A stretch of DNA of 64,000 nucleotides from Crocinitomicaceae bacterium. Lineage in GTDB: Bacteria; Bacteroidota; Bacteroidia; Flavobacteriales_D; Crocinitomicaceae. The stretch lies in assembly GCA_016708105.1 (NCBI GenBank), contig JADJGJ010000001.1, positions 248,001 to 312,000 on the forward strand, given 5' to 3'. The translations under genes and the position numbers were made by a program. The notes under the pieces are model-generated. The model saw nothing but the letters and a program-made list of their open reading frames with translations. It was not told the DNA's origin and did not search any database. Of the stretch, positions 48,014-56,604 are shown one piece after another; the first letter of the stretch is position 1, and the number at the start of each line of letters is the position of its first letter.

Positions 48014-48045
48014 TTGTAGGCGCAGGTCGAGACCTGCGCCTACAA
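48014..48045. repeat. Perfect palindrome, REP-like
   Basis: Two 15-bp arms (TTGTAGGCGCAGGTC and its complement) are separated by 2 bp. It lies in the 171-bp gap upstream of hutU and downstream of the M14 peptidase gene, where it may act as a terminator. A degenerate relative (GTAGGCGCAGGGCGCTACC) lies near 52762-52780. Confidence 0.85.
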
Positions 48046-48065
48046 TCAAAAACCCTAAGGTGTGT

Positions 48066-50432
48066 TTATTTCACCACAACCACTCTACTAACCTGCGCAG
48101 CATGTGTTTCAGAAATTGTTTTAATCAGGTAAACACCTTCAGCCCAATTTTGGACATTCAATAATTGGGTTGATGAAGTTGGTTTCCATGCGCTCACCAA
48201 TTCGCCTAATTCATTGTAAATTTCAACTTGTGAAATAGCAGAATAATTGGTGAATTGCAAGGTGATGACATCATGTGCGGGATTAGGGAATATGCTGAGC
48301 ACGTTTTGCGTAAATTCATCAGTGCCTGAATCATCAATATGATCTGTATAGATAGCAAAATCATCAAAGTAAAAACCATCTTCAGTTACACCGGCATCTG
48401 AAATTAATCTGAATTTAAAGCGGACATCTGTCATGCCAACAAAATCTGAGAGATCAACTTCTTCAAGAACCCATTCAGTTTGAAAATTATCATAGAGCGG
48501 ATTATCTAAATCTTGATTTGAATTGCCTGCATTGGTGTATTTTCCACACAAGGGAATCCAACTGGTTCCACCATCCGTTGAGGCCATGAACTGAACGTAG
48601 TCATAGTCATTTTCAATTTCCCATTTTGCATAAAAATTAGCGTAAGCATACGTTGCATTTTCAAATGAGAAAGATTGGTTTAGTTCAATTTCTGAATTTT
48701 CATCATCAGAATAATTTGTAAAAGGACTATCAGTAATAGAATTTGACGCAGAGATAAAATCTTCAGAAGTAAAATTCCAGTCGCCTGTCCAATTTGCAAG
48801 ATCATTGCAGTCATCAGAAAATACTGCGGTTCCTGAACCATAGGTTTTCGTAATAGTATCAATTTTAATCCAGGTTCCGTTGTCTGTTTTTAAAAGATAT
48901 TTTATTTCATCACCAAATTGAATTCCGGGGTCAAGCACAAAACTGATAGAATCATTTTCAATATCCATGATATTCAATGTATGCACGTTTGGTGTGCCCA
49001 AGGTTTGAATGCCTGTGAGCGCAGTCATGCTTACTGTGATGTCTCCGTTTTCAAGACCGAGACGTTCAATCTCATAATGAAAATATCCACTGGTTACGGC
49101 AATCTGATTAGGATCTTGATCAGTAACTACCCCATACACGTGTGGCATGTGTGCAAGCGTTTTATTCATCCAGATATTAACTGCACAAATATCATGAATA
49201 CTTGATTGCGGCGGCCAGAAATCATTTGAGGTTCCTTCACTTGAACATTCAGGAGTCATGGCAAAAATTTTAGGTTTGGCAACTAAATCGTCTGCATACA
49301 TCCAGTCATCAGAGTCACCTGAGGCAGGATAGAGATCAGAACTTTTTATCGCGCTGTATCCATTATATAAAACCATGTGATTGGTGAACGCCTGAAAATA
49401 ATCATGATCAGGAGCCATTGGAGTGTCATATCCGTATGGGAAAAGAAGCATATTACCATGAGTATGCGCGTTGAATGCAAATTGAATATCATGATTTTCA
49501 CAGAACCATTTCACGGCTTGCGTCTCAGGTTCACTGAAGGCTGCTGTTCCGCAATAGGTATCATTATTAGGCGAGAATGAGACGCCGGTTGTACCCCATT
49601 CATAGCTATAATTCCGGTTTAAGTCAACGCCTTTGTTTGAGGTACCCACGTTGCGTCTGTTTTTACGGTGCATACCGCCTCCGCCTGGATTTGTAGTTTC
49701 ATTATAAACGTAACCATCAGGATTAATCATAGGAATAAAATACATTTCTGTTTCATCAACCAAATAAGTTACCTCATCATTGGTGCCGTAATTTTCAAGT
49801 ATCCACCACATGTAATAAATCAATTGAGAAAGGCTGGCGGGCTCACGTGCATGATGAATGCTTGTATATAGAACTTCTTCTTCTGTTTCATCAGAGTTTG
49901 GATTATCAGAAATGCGCACCCAATAAAGTGGGCGACCCTCAATAGAAGTGAACGCTGAAATTTGTGCTTTGCTGGTGATGAGGTTTGGATATTTTGATGC
50001 CATTGAATCCAACTCATCCAGAAATTCTTGATAGGTATAAAATCCTGCCATTGAACCCAACTGCCAGTTCATCGGATCATTCACAACAAAACCACCTGAA
50101 CCGCCCGCTGAAGGACAAGCAGAGCGCTCATCATCTTTATGTTGGTGAATCGTAGTAAGGCTATTGGCAACATAATACGCACTCACATCTTCAATCATAA
50201 TTTCATAATGATACCCAAGTGAATCAAGTATTGCCATTTCAGTCTCAGAAAGATCAGTGATAAACCAGGTATTGGTTTTGTATTCACCATGATCAAGAGA
50301 AATGCCTAGATTTCGCGCCTCGTTGAGTTCTTGCGCTGTACCGTAAATTTTAATGCGCGAATAATTTTCTTGGCTGATTGAAGAAAAAATAATAAACGCT
50401 GAAGCCATTAGCGTGAGTAGCAGTTTTTTCAT
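48066..50432 (-). CDS. T9SS-secreted M14 zinc carboxypeptidase
   Basis: This 788-residue protein has a signal peptide, then a prodomain-like segment, then the M14 catalytic domain from about residue 130. Zinc ligands are HHAREPAS (His and Glu, near residue 195) and FNAHTHGN (near residue 315). The catalytic Glu is in MTPECSSEGTSNDF. Substrate-binding IPMINPDGYVYNET and RKNRRN are present. A beta-sandwich domain (about residues 550-700, FYFDDFAIYTD) and a T9SS type A sorting domain (VLSIFPNPAHDVITLQFTN) follow. It likely trims C-terminal residues from external peptides. Confidence 0.93.
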   Translation of the reverse strand: MKKLLLTLMASAFIIFSSISQENYSRIKIYGTAQELNEARNLGISLDHGEYKTNTWFITDLSETEMAILDSLGYHYEIMIEDVSAYYVANSLTTIHQHKDDERSACPSAGGSGGFVVNDPMNWQLGSMAGFYTYQEFLDELDSMASKYPNLITSKAQISAFTSIEGRPLYWVRISDNPNSDETEEEVLYTSIHHAREPASLSQLIYYMWWILENYGTNDEVTYLVDETEMYFIPMINPDGYVYNETTNPGGGGMHRKNRRNVGTSNKGVDLNRNYSYEWGTTGVSFSPNNDTYCGTAAFSEPETQAVKWFCENHDIQFAFNAHTHGNMLLFPYGYDTPMAPDHDYFQAFTNHMVLYNGYSAIKSSDLYPASGDSDDWMYADDLVAKPKIFAMTPECSSEGTSNDFWPPQSSIHDICAVNIWMNKTLAHMPHVYGVVTDQDPNQIAVTSGYFHYEIERLGLENGDITVSMTALTGIQTLGTPNVHTLNIMDIENDSISFVLDPGIQFGDEIKYLLKTDNGTWIKIDTITKTYGSGTAVFSDDCNDLANWTGDWNFTSEDFISASNSITDSPFTNYSDDENSEIELNQSFSFENATYAYANFYAKWEIENDYDYVQFMASTDGGTSWIPLCGKYTNAGNSNQDLDNPLYDNFQTEWVLEEVDLSDFVGMTDVRFKFRLISDAGVTEDGFYFDDFAIYTDHIDDSGTDEFTQNVLSIFPNPAHDVITLQFTNYSAISQVEIYNELGELVSAWKPTSSTQLLNVQNWAEGVYLIKTISETHAAQVSRVVVVK

Positions 50433-50656
50433 GGTTGTTCTTTTTTGAGAATTCTAAGTTATGAATAAATACTGCCCGTTGAGTCATATTAATATGTGAA
50501 TGGAATATTTGGTGGATTAATCGGTGACCAGTTTCGTACCATATTATACGTTTGGATATTGTGATACAGCTCCTTAATTCTGTAATGATGGCCGATTGAA
50601 CATCACAAATATCAAGCAAAGAAAATTTCCTTATCTTTACCCAAAATTCAACTTGT

Positions 50657-50815
50657 ATGTCAGAACATCATCACGATCATGGACATGACCACGGGCACGA
50701 CAGCCATGGCCACGCAGCAGATAACCGTACTTATTTTGATGACTCTACCACGATCATTGCACCGATTATTATTGTGCTGTTGTTGATAGGTGTGGCATTC
50801 TATCTGTTCGTCTGA
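50657..50815 (+). CDS. His-rich small membrane protein (52 aa)
   Basis: The frame codes for 52 residues. An N-terminus with 9 His in its first 19 residues (MSEHHHDHGHDHGHDSHGH) is followed by a short Thr/Asp spacer and one hydrophobic helix (IIAPIIIVLLLIGVAFYLF) ending the protein. Such a tail-anchored His-rich peptide could bind zinc, nickel or cobalt at the membrane. It lies 49 bp upstream of the GH3-family gene and after a TATCTTTA box at 50632-50639. The regular composition supports a real gene, but the family is not recognised. Confidence 0.68.
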   Translation: MSEHHHDHGHDHGHDSHGHAADNRTYFDDSTTIIAPIIIVLLLIGVAFYLFV

Positions 50816-50864
50816 TCAACATCAGCGTACTTTTTCATACACCTTGGTCAATCTCAGGTGAGCT

Positions 50865-52370
50865 ATGCCGTTTAATTCTATTTTCTCATGGTTCATCAAA
50901 AAAAGATTGCATCAAATTGATTTGTTCAGAAAATATCCTGTTGAGGTACAACGTGAAGTTTTGTTTTCATTGATTGATCGCGCAAGCGAAACCCAATTTG
51001 GTAAACAGCATAACTTCTCATCCATTAAAAATTTTCAAGATTTCAAAAAGGCAGTTCCGCTTACTGATTATGAAAATTTCAAACCTGTAATTGATCAGCT
51101 ATTTAAGAATGAGCAAATGATTACCTGGAATACAGAAATCAAATGGTTTGCAAAATCATCAGGCACTACTTCAGGTAAAAGTAAATTTATTCCCGTTTCA
51201 CGAGAGTCATTAGAAGATTGCCATTATAAAGGCGGAAAAGATTTGCTTAGTCTATACTATCACCAATTGCCGGACAGAAAACTCTATAAAGGAAAACATC
51301 TGGTATTAGGCGGCAGTGCAGAAATAAATTATCTCAGTGACGATTCATATTTTGGTGATTTATCAGCCATCATTTTGAAAAATATGCCCTGGTGGGCTGA
51401 AATCAGAAGAACCCCATCAAAGGAAATTGCCTTAATGAGTGCATGGGAAGAGAAAATTGAAAAACTTGCGCACAGCACCATGCATGAAGATATTTATATA
51501 CTTGCAGGTGTGCCAAGCTGGACCTTAGTTTTGTGCAATAGAATTTTAGAAATTACCGGCAAAAAAAATATGCGTGAGGTTTGGCCTAATCTTGAATTAT
51601 TCATGCATGGCGGAGTAAATTTTGAACCGTACCGTGATCAGTTTAAAAAAATAATTCCGTTTAAAGACATGCATTATGTTGAAACCTATAATGCATCTGA
51701 GGGATTTTTTGGTATTCAGGATCAATTGGACCAAACTGATTTATTACTCATGCTTGATTACGGAATTTATTTCGAATTTATTCCCATGGATTCATTTGAA
51801 GGTATTGATTCAAAAATTGTTTGCAGCATTGATGAAGTTGAGGCGGGAGTGAACTATGCCCTGGTGATTTCAACTAATGCAGGTTTGTGGAGATATCTTG
51901 TTGGAGATACTATCCGTTTTACATCCACCTTGCCATACCGATTTAAAATTACCGGGCGCACAAAAAGTTTTATCAATGTAGCGGGGGAAGAGTTGGTAGT
52001 AGAAAATGCTGAACAGGCAATTGCTGCAACATGCATTAAAACCCAAGCTGCCATCAGAGATTACACCGTTGCCCCAATTTACATGTCAGAAAATCAAAGC
52101 GCCCGACACGAATGGTTGATTGAGTTTTCAAAAATGCCTGAAGATTTAGTTGCTTTCATTCATATTTTAGATGGAGAATTGAAAAGCGTGAATTCAGATT
52201 ATGAAGCAAAGCGCACCGGAAATCTTTCATTGAATTTACCGACGATTACACTGGCAAAAGAAGGTCTATTTGATACCTGGCTAAAATCAGAAAATAAGTT
52301 AGGAGGGCAACATAAAATTCCGCGCCTTTCAAATCACCGTGAACTGGTAGAAAAATTGTTGAGTATTTGA
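50865..52370 (+). CDS. GH3-family protein (acyl-adenylate/amidase-like)
   Basis: This 501-residue cytoplasmic protein belongs to the GH3 family, which in plants joins amino acids to auxin or jasmonate through an acyl-adenylate. Motifs are FAKSSGTTSGKSKFIPVS (phosphate loop), YNASEGFFGIQD and NAGLWRYLVGDTIRFTS. In Bacteroidota the substrate is unknown. Length and motifs are complete. It follows the His-rich small protein by 49 bp on the same strand. Confidence 0.92.
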   Translation: MPFNSIFSWFIKKRLHQIDLFRKYPVEVQREVLFSLIDRASETQFGKQHNFSSIKNFQDFKKAVPLTDYENFKPVIDQLFKNEQMITWNTEIKWFAKSSGTTSGKSKFIPVSRESLEDCHYKGGKDLLSLYYHQLPDRKLYKGKHLVLGGSAEINYLSDDSYFGDLSAIILKNMPWWAEIRRTPSKEIALMSAWEEKIEKLAHSTMHEDIYILAGVPSWTLVLCNRILEITGKKNMREVWPNLELFMHGGVNFEPYRDQFKKIIPFKDMHYVETYNASEGFFGIQDQLDQTDLLLMLDYGIYFEFIPMDSFEGIDSKIVCSIDEVEAGVNYALVISTNAGLWRYLVGDTIRFTSTLPYRFKITGRTKSFINVAGEELVVENAEQAIAATCIKTQAAIRDYTVAPIYMSENQSARHEWLIEFSKMPEDLVAFIHILDGELKSVNSDYEAKRTGNLSLNLPTITLAKEGLFDTWLKSENKLGGQHKIPRLSNHRELVEKLLSI

Positions 52371-52375
52371 TCTAC

Positions 52376-52513
52376 TCAAATGAATATAAAAAATGCCAGG
52401 GTAATTGCGGTGAGAATAAAAAATGAAATCACCACCGTGCGTTTCTCTTTGTATGAAACGGTTTCTTTGCGCTCAAACATTTTATCAAAAACATAGGTAA
52501 CTACTCTAGACAT
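52376..52513 (-). CDS. Very small membrane protein (45 aa)
   Basis: On the minus strand an ATG at 52513 opens a frame of 45 residues. It has a basic amphipathic N-terminal half (MSRVVTYVFDKMFERKETVS, KEKR) and a C-terminal hydrophobic helix (FFILTAITLAFFIFI). It ends in a proper stop at 52376-52378, 5 bp after the GH3 stop, in a convergent arrangement. The composition is that of a real single-span protein, but the function is unknown. Confidence 0.6.
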   Translation of the reverse strand: MSRVVTYVFDKMFERKETVSYKEKRTVVISFFILTAITLAFFIFI

Positions 52514-52848
52514 AGTTTGCAGTACTTGGTCTATACAAAGTAACGTTAAAAATGAAACAAGGTTTGCTTAAAATTGAAAAAATAATGTTCTTTTTAAAAG
52601 GATTTAATTTAGATCAAGCCCCAGATTTTTTTACCTATTCAGTATCAGTGGAATCTGCTGAACCGGGTGATTTGAGATTATCAGAATGTTAGCCAACTGC
52701 ATGTATCCCAATTTAAGCAATAGAATCTGCATGTCAATTGAAGGGTTGCAAATCAAATTCTTCGCGTAGGCGCAGGGCGCTACCTGTGGCAACAGAACGA
52801 TTATTTATTACAACCCGTCTTGTTCAGTATTCATTCATGTTTGCAGAA
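52514..52848. other. Intergenic region with a doubtful 46-codon frame and a degenerate palindrome
   Basis: A plus-strand frame at 52552-52692 (MKQGLLKIEKIMFFLKGFNL...) is possible but has no clear promoter or family. A degenerate GTAGGCGCAGG palindrome lies near 52762-52780. No other feature is evident. Confidence 0.45.
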
Positions 52849-53859
52849 TTAAAAACCATTGATACCATTCACGGTGGTATATTTTAATACCTGTTTTTTA
52901 TCCGGATAGATGCGAGCAAAGGCTGCTTGTACAGCAAGTGTTGCTTCATGAAAACCGCAGAGTATAAGTTTTAGTTTTCCGTCGTACGTATTGATATCTC
53001 CAACGGCAAAAATTCCTTTGCGGTTGGTGCTGTAATCTTTTGTGTTGACAACAAGTGATCCTTTGTCAATTTCAAGTCCCCATTCAGCCATAGGACCCAA
53101 GCTAGGTTTTAAACCAAAAAGCGGAACAAAATGGTCAGCGCTTAGTTGAAATTCTCCCTGGGTAGCATGTTTTATTGTCACTGATTTGAGGTGGCTGTCA
53201 CCGTCCATGGAAATTACTTCTGCTTCAGTAATCAAATTAATTTTGCCTGCTGCGCTAAGATCCATTACTTTTTGCACTGAATCAAGATGTCCTCTGAATG
53301 AATTGTTGCGATGTACCAGCGTAATGTGAGAAGGAATATTATTTTCTGCCAGATAAATTGACCAATCTAAAGCAGAATCTCCGCCACCGGCAATAACCAT
53401 TTTTTTATTTTGGTAGATCTGTGGATCTCGCACCATATATTCAACTCCTTTGTTTTCAAAAAATTCAAGTTTATCTACCGGAGGTTTTCTGGGTTCAAAA
53501 ACACCAAGTCCGCCGGCAATAATAATTACCGGAGCTTTATGTTGTGTGCCTAAATTGGTTGTTACAATAAAATTTCCATCTTCTCTTTCATCAATTTTTT
53601 GTGCTGATTCTCCTAATGTAAAACCAGGTTTAAACGGAGCAATTTGTTCCATCAACCTGTCAACTAATTCGCCGGCATTCACTATTGGAAAACCCGGAAT
53701 ATCATAAATGGGTTTTTTAGGATATATTTCTTTCAACTGCCCGCCCGGCTGAGGTAGCGAATCAATTAAATGACAGCGCAACTTAAGTAAACCTGCTTCA
53801 AAAACGGTAAACAAGCCTGCGGGTCCGGCGCCAATTACAATAATGTCTGTAGTAATCAT
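52849..53859 (-). CDS. Ferredoxin-NADP reductase, thioredoxin-reductase-like type
   Basis: This 336-residue FAD enzyme moves electrons between ferredoxin and NADP(H). The FAD-binding motif is VIGAGPAGLFTVFEAGL near residue 6. The NADPH-binding motif is IAGGGDSALDWSIYLAENN near residue 160, and FAVGDINTYDGK lies near residue 287. It lacks the CxxC pair of thioredoxin reductase, which sets it in the YumC-like ferredoxin reductase group. It could connect with the ferredoxin made at 42476-42823, though it is about 10 kb away. Confidence 0.92.
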   Translation of the reverse strand: MITTDIIVIGAGPAGLFTVFEAGLLKLRCHLIDSLPQPGGQLKEIYPKKPIYDIPGFPIVNAGELVDRLMEQIAPFKPGFTLGESAQKIDEREDGNFIVTTNLGTQHKAPVIIIAGGLGVFEPRKPPVDKLEFFENKGVEYMVRDPQIYQNKKMVIAGGGDSALDWSIYLAENNIPSHITLVHRNNSFRGHLDSVQKVMDLSAAGKINLITEAEVISMDGDSHLKSVTIKHATQGEFQLSADHFVPLFGLKPSLGPMAEWGLEIDKGSLVVNTKDYSTNRKGIFAVGDINTYDGKLKLILCGFHEATLAVQAAFARIYPDKKQVLKYTTVNGINGF

Positions 53860-54171
53860 AACAAATCAAAATAATCTTTACTAAAAAGATTGAAGAATAT
53901 TTTCATCACTTCAATCAAATTGGATTCAATTTTATCACCAAGGTAAATTTCTTTTTTGCTGACTAAAGAAAAAATGAAAGTGCAAATCAAGTCCGCTCTA
54001 TTAACAGACAAGGACATGAATTGTTCAATACCTCAATGCGGGAATAAAAATTAAATGCATGATAATTCTAAAATAATTGTACTTTTATTCTCGTAAAGAG
54101 CGAAGGCGCAAACAACTAGCCACAATTGGCACATTGAAAACGGAGCTGGGGAAAATTCAAAACACAGTTTC
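53860..54171. other. Divergent intergenic region upstream of the caspase operon
   Basis: AT-rich. A TACTTTTA box at 54080-54087 on the plus strand lies 85 bp before the first gene of the operon and is a weak promoter candidate. No clear RNA gene or repeat is seen. Confidence 0.4.
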
Positions 54172-54807
54172 ATGCGGAATCGCATTTGGCTCATACTAGT
54201 TTTTTTTCTGACGGCTCTCAGTGGCAAGTCACAATACTATGATGGTCAGAAAGGGATAGGGATTTATCAGCCTTATGACAATTCAAATATCACACCTGAT
54301 TTCAGACGAAAAAATGCTATTTCAATTGGTGTTGAACATTGCTGGACAACTCCGTTAGACGGACCATTACCCATGAATTTTGGAGTACATCTCGGCTACA
54401 ATTATTTGGTACTGAAAGAAAAAAACAGATGGTTATCTGCCAAAAAGAAAACGCGTGATGAGTTACATTTTGGTATGGGATTTCATCTCTCTTACTTTAA
54501 AAACGGTGAATGGTTTGCGCAGGTTAAAATCAAGAAACCCCTGTTGGCAATCAAAGGAAATCTTGTCAGTTTCTTTTTCTTTTACGATATTGGATTTGGC
54601 TTGCACAAAACAACTAATGTCAGTGAGCTGCATCCAAGTCCGCTCAGTTGGTCAATTACTTCAGAGGTTTTTAATATTCGTTTTGGACGATCGCTGTTTT
54701 TTATCAACGGATTGAGTTATGCAACGCGCAATGATATGTCAGGTAAATTGCCTTATGATGTGTCAGTCATTTGGGCTTTGCGCTATTATATCTACAAAAA
54801 GAAATGA
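54172..54807 (+). CDS. Predicted outer-membrane beta-barrel protein (211 aa)
   Basis: A signal peptide (MRNRIWLILVFFLTALSGKSQ) is followed by alternating hydrophobic/polar strands with many aromatic residues (FGVHLGYNYLVLK, HFGMGFHLSYFKNGEWFAQV, FFFFYDIGFGLHK, VSVIWALRYYIYKKK). The pattern is that of an outer-membrane barrel. No family is recognised. The stop overlaps the next start (ATGA), so it is the first gene of a coupled four-gene unit. Confidence 0.68.
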   Translation: MRNRIWLILVFFLTALSGKSQYYDGQKGIGIYQPYDNSNITPDFRRKNAISIGVEHCWTTPLDGPLPMNFGVHLGYNYLVLKEKNRWLSAKKKTRDELHFGMGFHLSYFKNGEWFAQVKIKKPLLAIKGNLVSFFFFYDIGFGLHKTTNVSELHPSPLSWSITSEVFNIRFGRSLFFINGLSYATRNDMSGKLPYDVSVIWALRYYIYKKK

Positions 54808-55562
54808 AAGCGCGTTTACATATCATAAGTTGTGTGATATTTATTGTCACTTCATCAACTTTATTTTCGCAATCACTGGATATAGGTTTGATGACCGGCA
54901 CCAATGTTTTTCGCAGGGCGCATGCAGCTGATAGTTCATTCTTCACATCCAACGGAAATTTATTTTACAAAGAGCGTTCAACCGGAAGCGGTGTTATCAA
55001 TAAAAACAGTGTATTTAATGCCTACATGTTTGGTGTGATATCAAATTTTTCATGGAAAAGATATACGGTTAATGCTGAGATGTATTTTGCAAATCAGCGC
55101 ACGGTATATCATTTTGAACAACCGTATGAAGTGAATCGTATCATTGGCACAAAAAGTTTCAGATTGCCTGTGTATGTAACGTACAAATTTTTTAAGTCAG
55201 CCAATAGCCCATACCTACTTGCAGGATTAACTTTTAATGCAGAAAAAAACACAGACATTCAAGGGCCATCAGATGACGGAAATTTACTGGGTGGCAAACC
55301 AATCTATTATGCAACACCTGATTTTGGTGACTATCATTTATACGGTCTGTTATATGATGAGCATCCTTATTGGTATAGCACACTAGGTTTAGGAATCAGA
55401 ACAAAAAATCTAAACTGGTCATTGCGGTTTAATCGGCCAATCAATAGTGCAAAGAGAAATGTAATTGCATCTCATTGGCAAGTGGAATTTCATATTGGAA
55501 TTTATCTTTTATCAACGAAAGATTTCACAAAAAAACATTACTTGTATGTGGATGAAGAGTAG
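54804..55562 (+). CDS. Predicted outer-membrane protein (252 aa)
   Basis: The frame is open from 54771, but the signal peptide MKARLHIISCVIFIVTSSTLFSQ begins at the ATG at 54804, which overlaps the previous stop (ATGA), so that start is chosen. Barrel-like strands follow (FGVISNFSWKRYTVNAEMYF, RLPVYVTYKFFKSANSPYLL, WYSTLGLGIRTKNLNWSLRF, WQVEFHIGIYLLS). It probably forms a barrel beside the previous protein. It is the second gene of the operon. Confidence 0.68.
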   Translation: MKARLHIISCVIFIVTSSTLFSQSLDIGLMTGTNVFRRAHAADSSFFTSNGNLFYKERSTGSGVINKNSVFNAYMFGVISNFSWKRYTVNAEMYFANQRTVYHFEQPYEVNRIIGTKSFRLPVYVTYKFFKSANSPYLLAGLTFNAEKNTDIQGPSDDGNLLGGKPIYYATPDFGDYHLYGLLYDEHPYWYSTLGLGIRTKNLNWSLRFNRPINSAKRNVIASHWQVEFHIGIYLLSTKDFTKKHYLYVDEE

Positions 55563-56604
55563 GAGAAATTTCATAATTGCCATATCATGGATTGTGCTTG
55601 GCTGTGACAAACAAGTTTATGTTGTGGATGAGCAAGATGTACTTGTGATGGATACGGCTTCATTCATTGTGGGCACGCAATATATAAGTCATACAGCAAC
55701 TGAGTTAGAATTAGATGTGGATATTGTGACCTTGATTGGTGACCAAAGCATCAGTGATTATTCAGCGTATACTTTTGTTGACTCAAGTCTCAACAACAGC
55801 GATTTGAGTTTTACCCAAACGTCATCAACCGTTATCAGCTCGAGCGCCCAGAATTATTCAACTATTTTGTTGATTGACAGAGCTTCATTAAACTGGCATC
55901 GTTATAACTATACAGGGCATTACATGGAGCGATATTTTAACAGCAAAGCATTATCTGACCATTTTGCCATGGCTATTTTTGAAGCGAATGATTACAATTC
56001 TCCAGATTTTATTTGTGAAAGTGCAGGTGATATGTATGGTAATACGTCTTCATTTAATATTCAGCAATTTTACCATTATACTGAGACTGAGCCTGACATG
56101 CCTGAAAACAATCAACATACTCCTTTGTTTATTCTTACTCTTCTGGATAGAACGTTAGACTCATTGATTGCATCACCTAATTCAACCGGAAATAGATCAA
56201 TAACGCTGCTAACCGGAAATCGGATTGACGGCCCTTCTACAGAGCCTGATTTTACAAATTTTATTACCAAAGCGCAAAGCAACAACGTAAGCATTAATAT
56301 CATTTGTGATGATGGCAGCGGAATGATGGCAATTCAAAAATTAGTTCATTACACAGGTGGTTTTGTTTTTGACAATAATGTAAATAGACAAATGGTGCCG
56401 GGTGATGATTATGAACACGCAGTGTATGGTTACGGTGTGTATATGCAGAATTTAGACAATGTTTTTCAAAAAGAATACACGTTTAATCGTTGCCGCTTAT
56501 TAGTATCCAGTGCATCAGGAAACTTTTTTTCAGGCAGTGATCAAATATTTACTTTGGCATACGGTGGACATATTTTTAGAAATGTGGGTGTGAAAATTCC
56601 ATGA
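55546..56604 (+). CDS. Lipoprotein with von Willebrand A-like domain (352 aa)
   Basis: The longest frame begins at 55465. The likely start is the ATG at 55546 or 55552, because the following residues (RRNFIIAISWIVLGCDKQ) form a lipobox ending in Cys. The mature protein resembles a vWA fold: strand STILLIDRASLNWHRYN where a MIDAS Asp-x-Ser would stand (here LIDRAS), ITLLTGNRIDGPS, and KAQSNNVSINIICDDGSGMM with alternating helices. The metal-binding motif is incomplete, so a scaffolding role is likelier than metal-dependent adhesion. It overlaps both neighbours, as the third gene of the unit. Confidence 0.62.
   Translation: MWMKSRRNFIIAISWIVLGCDKQVYVVDEQDVLVMDTASFIVGTQYISHTATELELDVDIVTLIGDQSISDYSAYTFVDSSLNNSDLSFTQTSSTVISSSAQNYSTILLIDRASLNWHRYNYTGHYMERYFNSKALSDHFAMAIFEANDYNSPDFICESAGDMYGNTSSFNIQQFYHYTETEPDMPENNQHTPLFILTLLDRTLDSLIASPNSTGNRSITLLTGNRIDGPSTEPDFTNFITKAQSNNVSINIICDDGSGMMAIQKLVHYTGGFVFDNNVNRQMVPGDDYEHAVYGYGVYMQNLDNVFQKEYTFNRCRLLVSSASGNFFSGSDQIFTLAYGGHIFRNVGVKIP

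Noticed and set aside
52552..52692. Plus-strand frame of 46 codons upstream of the ferredoxin-NADP reductase
   Set aside because: It has no promoter box at the right distance, no hydrophobic or family signature, and weak codon support. It is kept only as a possibility.
54771..54803. Longer start for the second barrel-like protein
   Set aside because: The signal peptide and the ATGA overlap with the previous stop favour the ATG at 54804.
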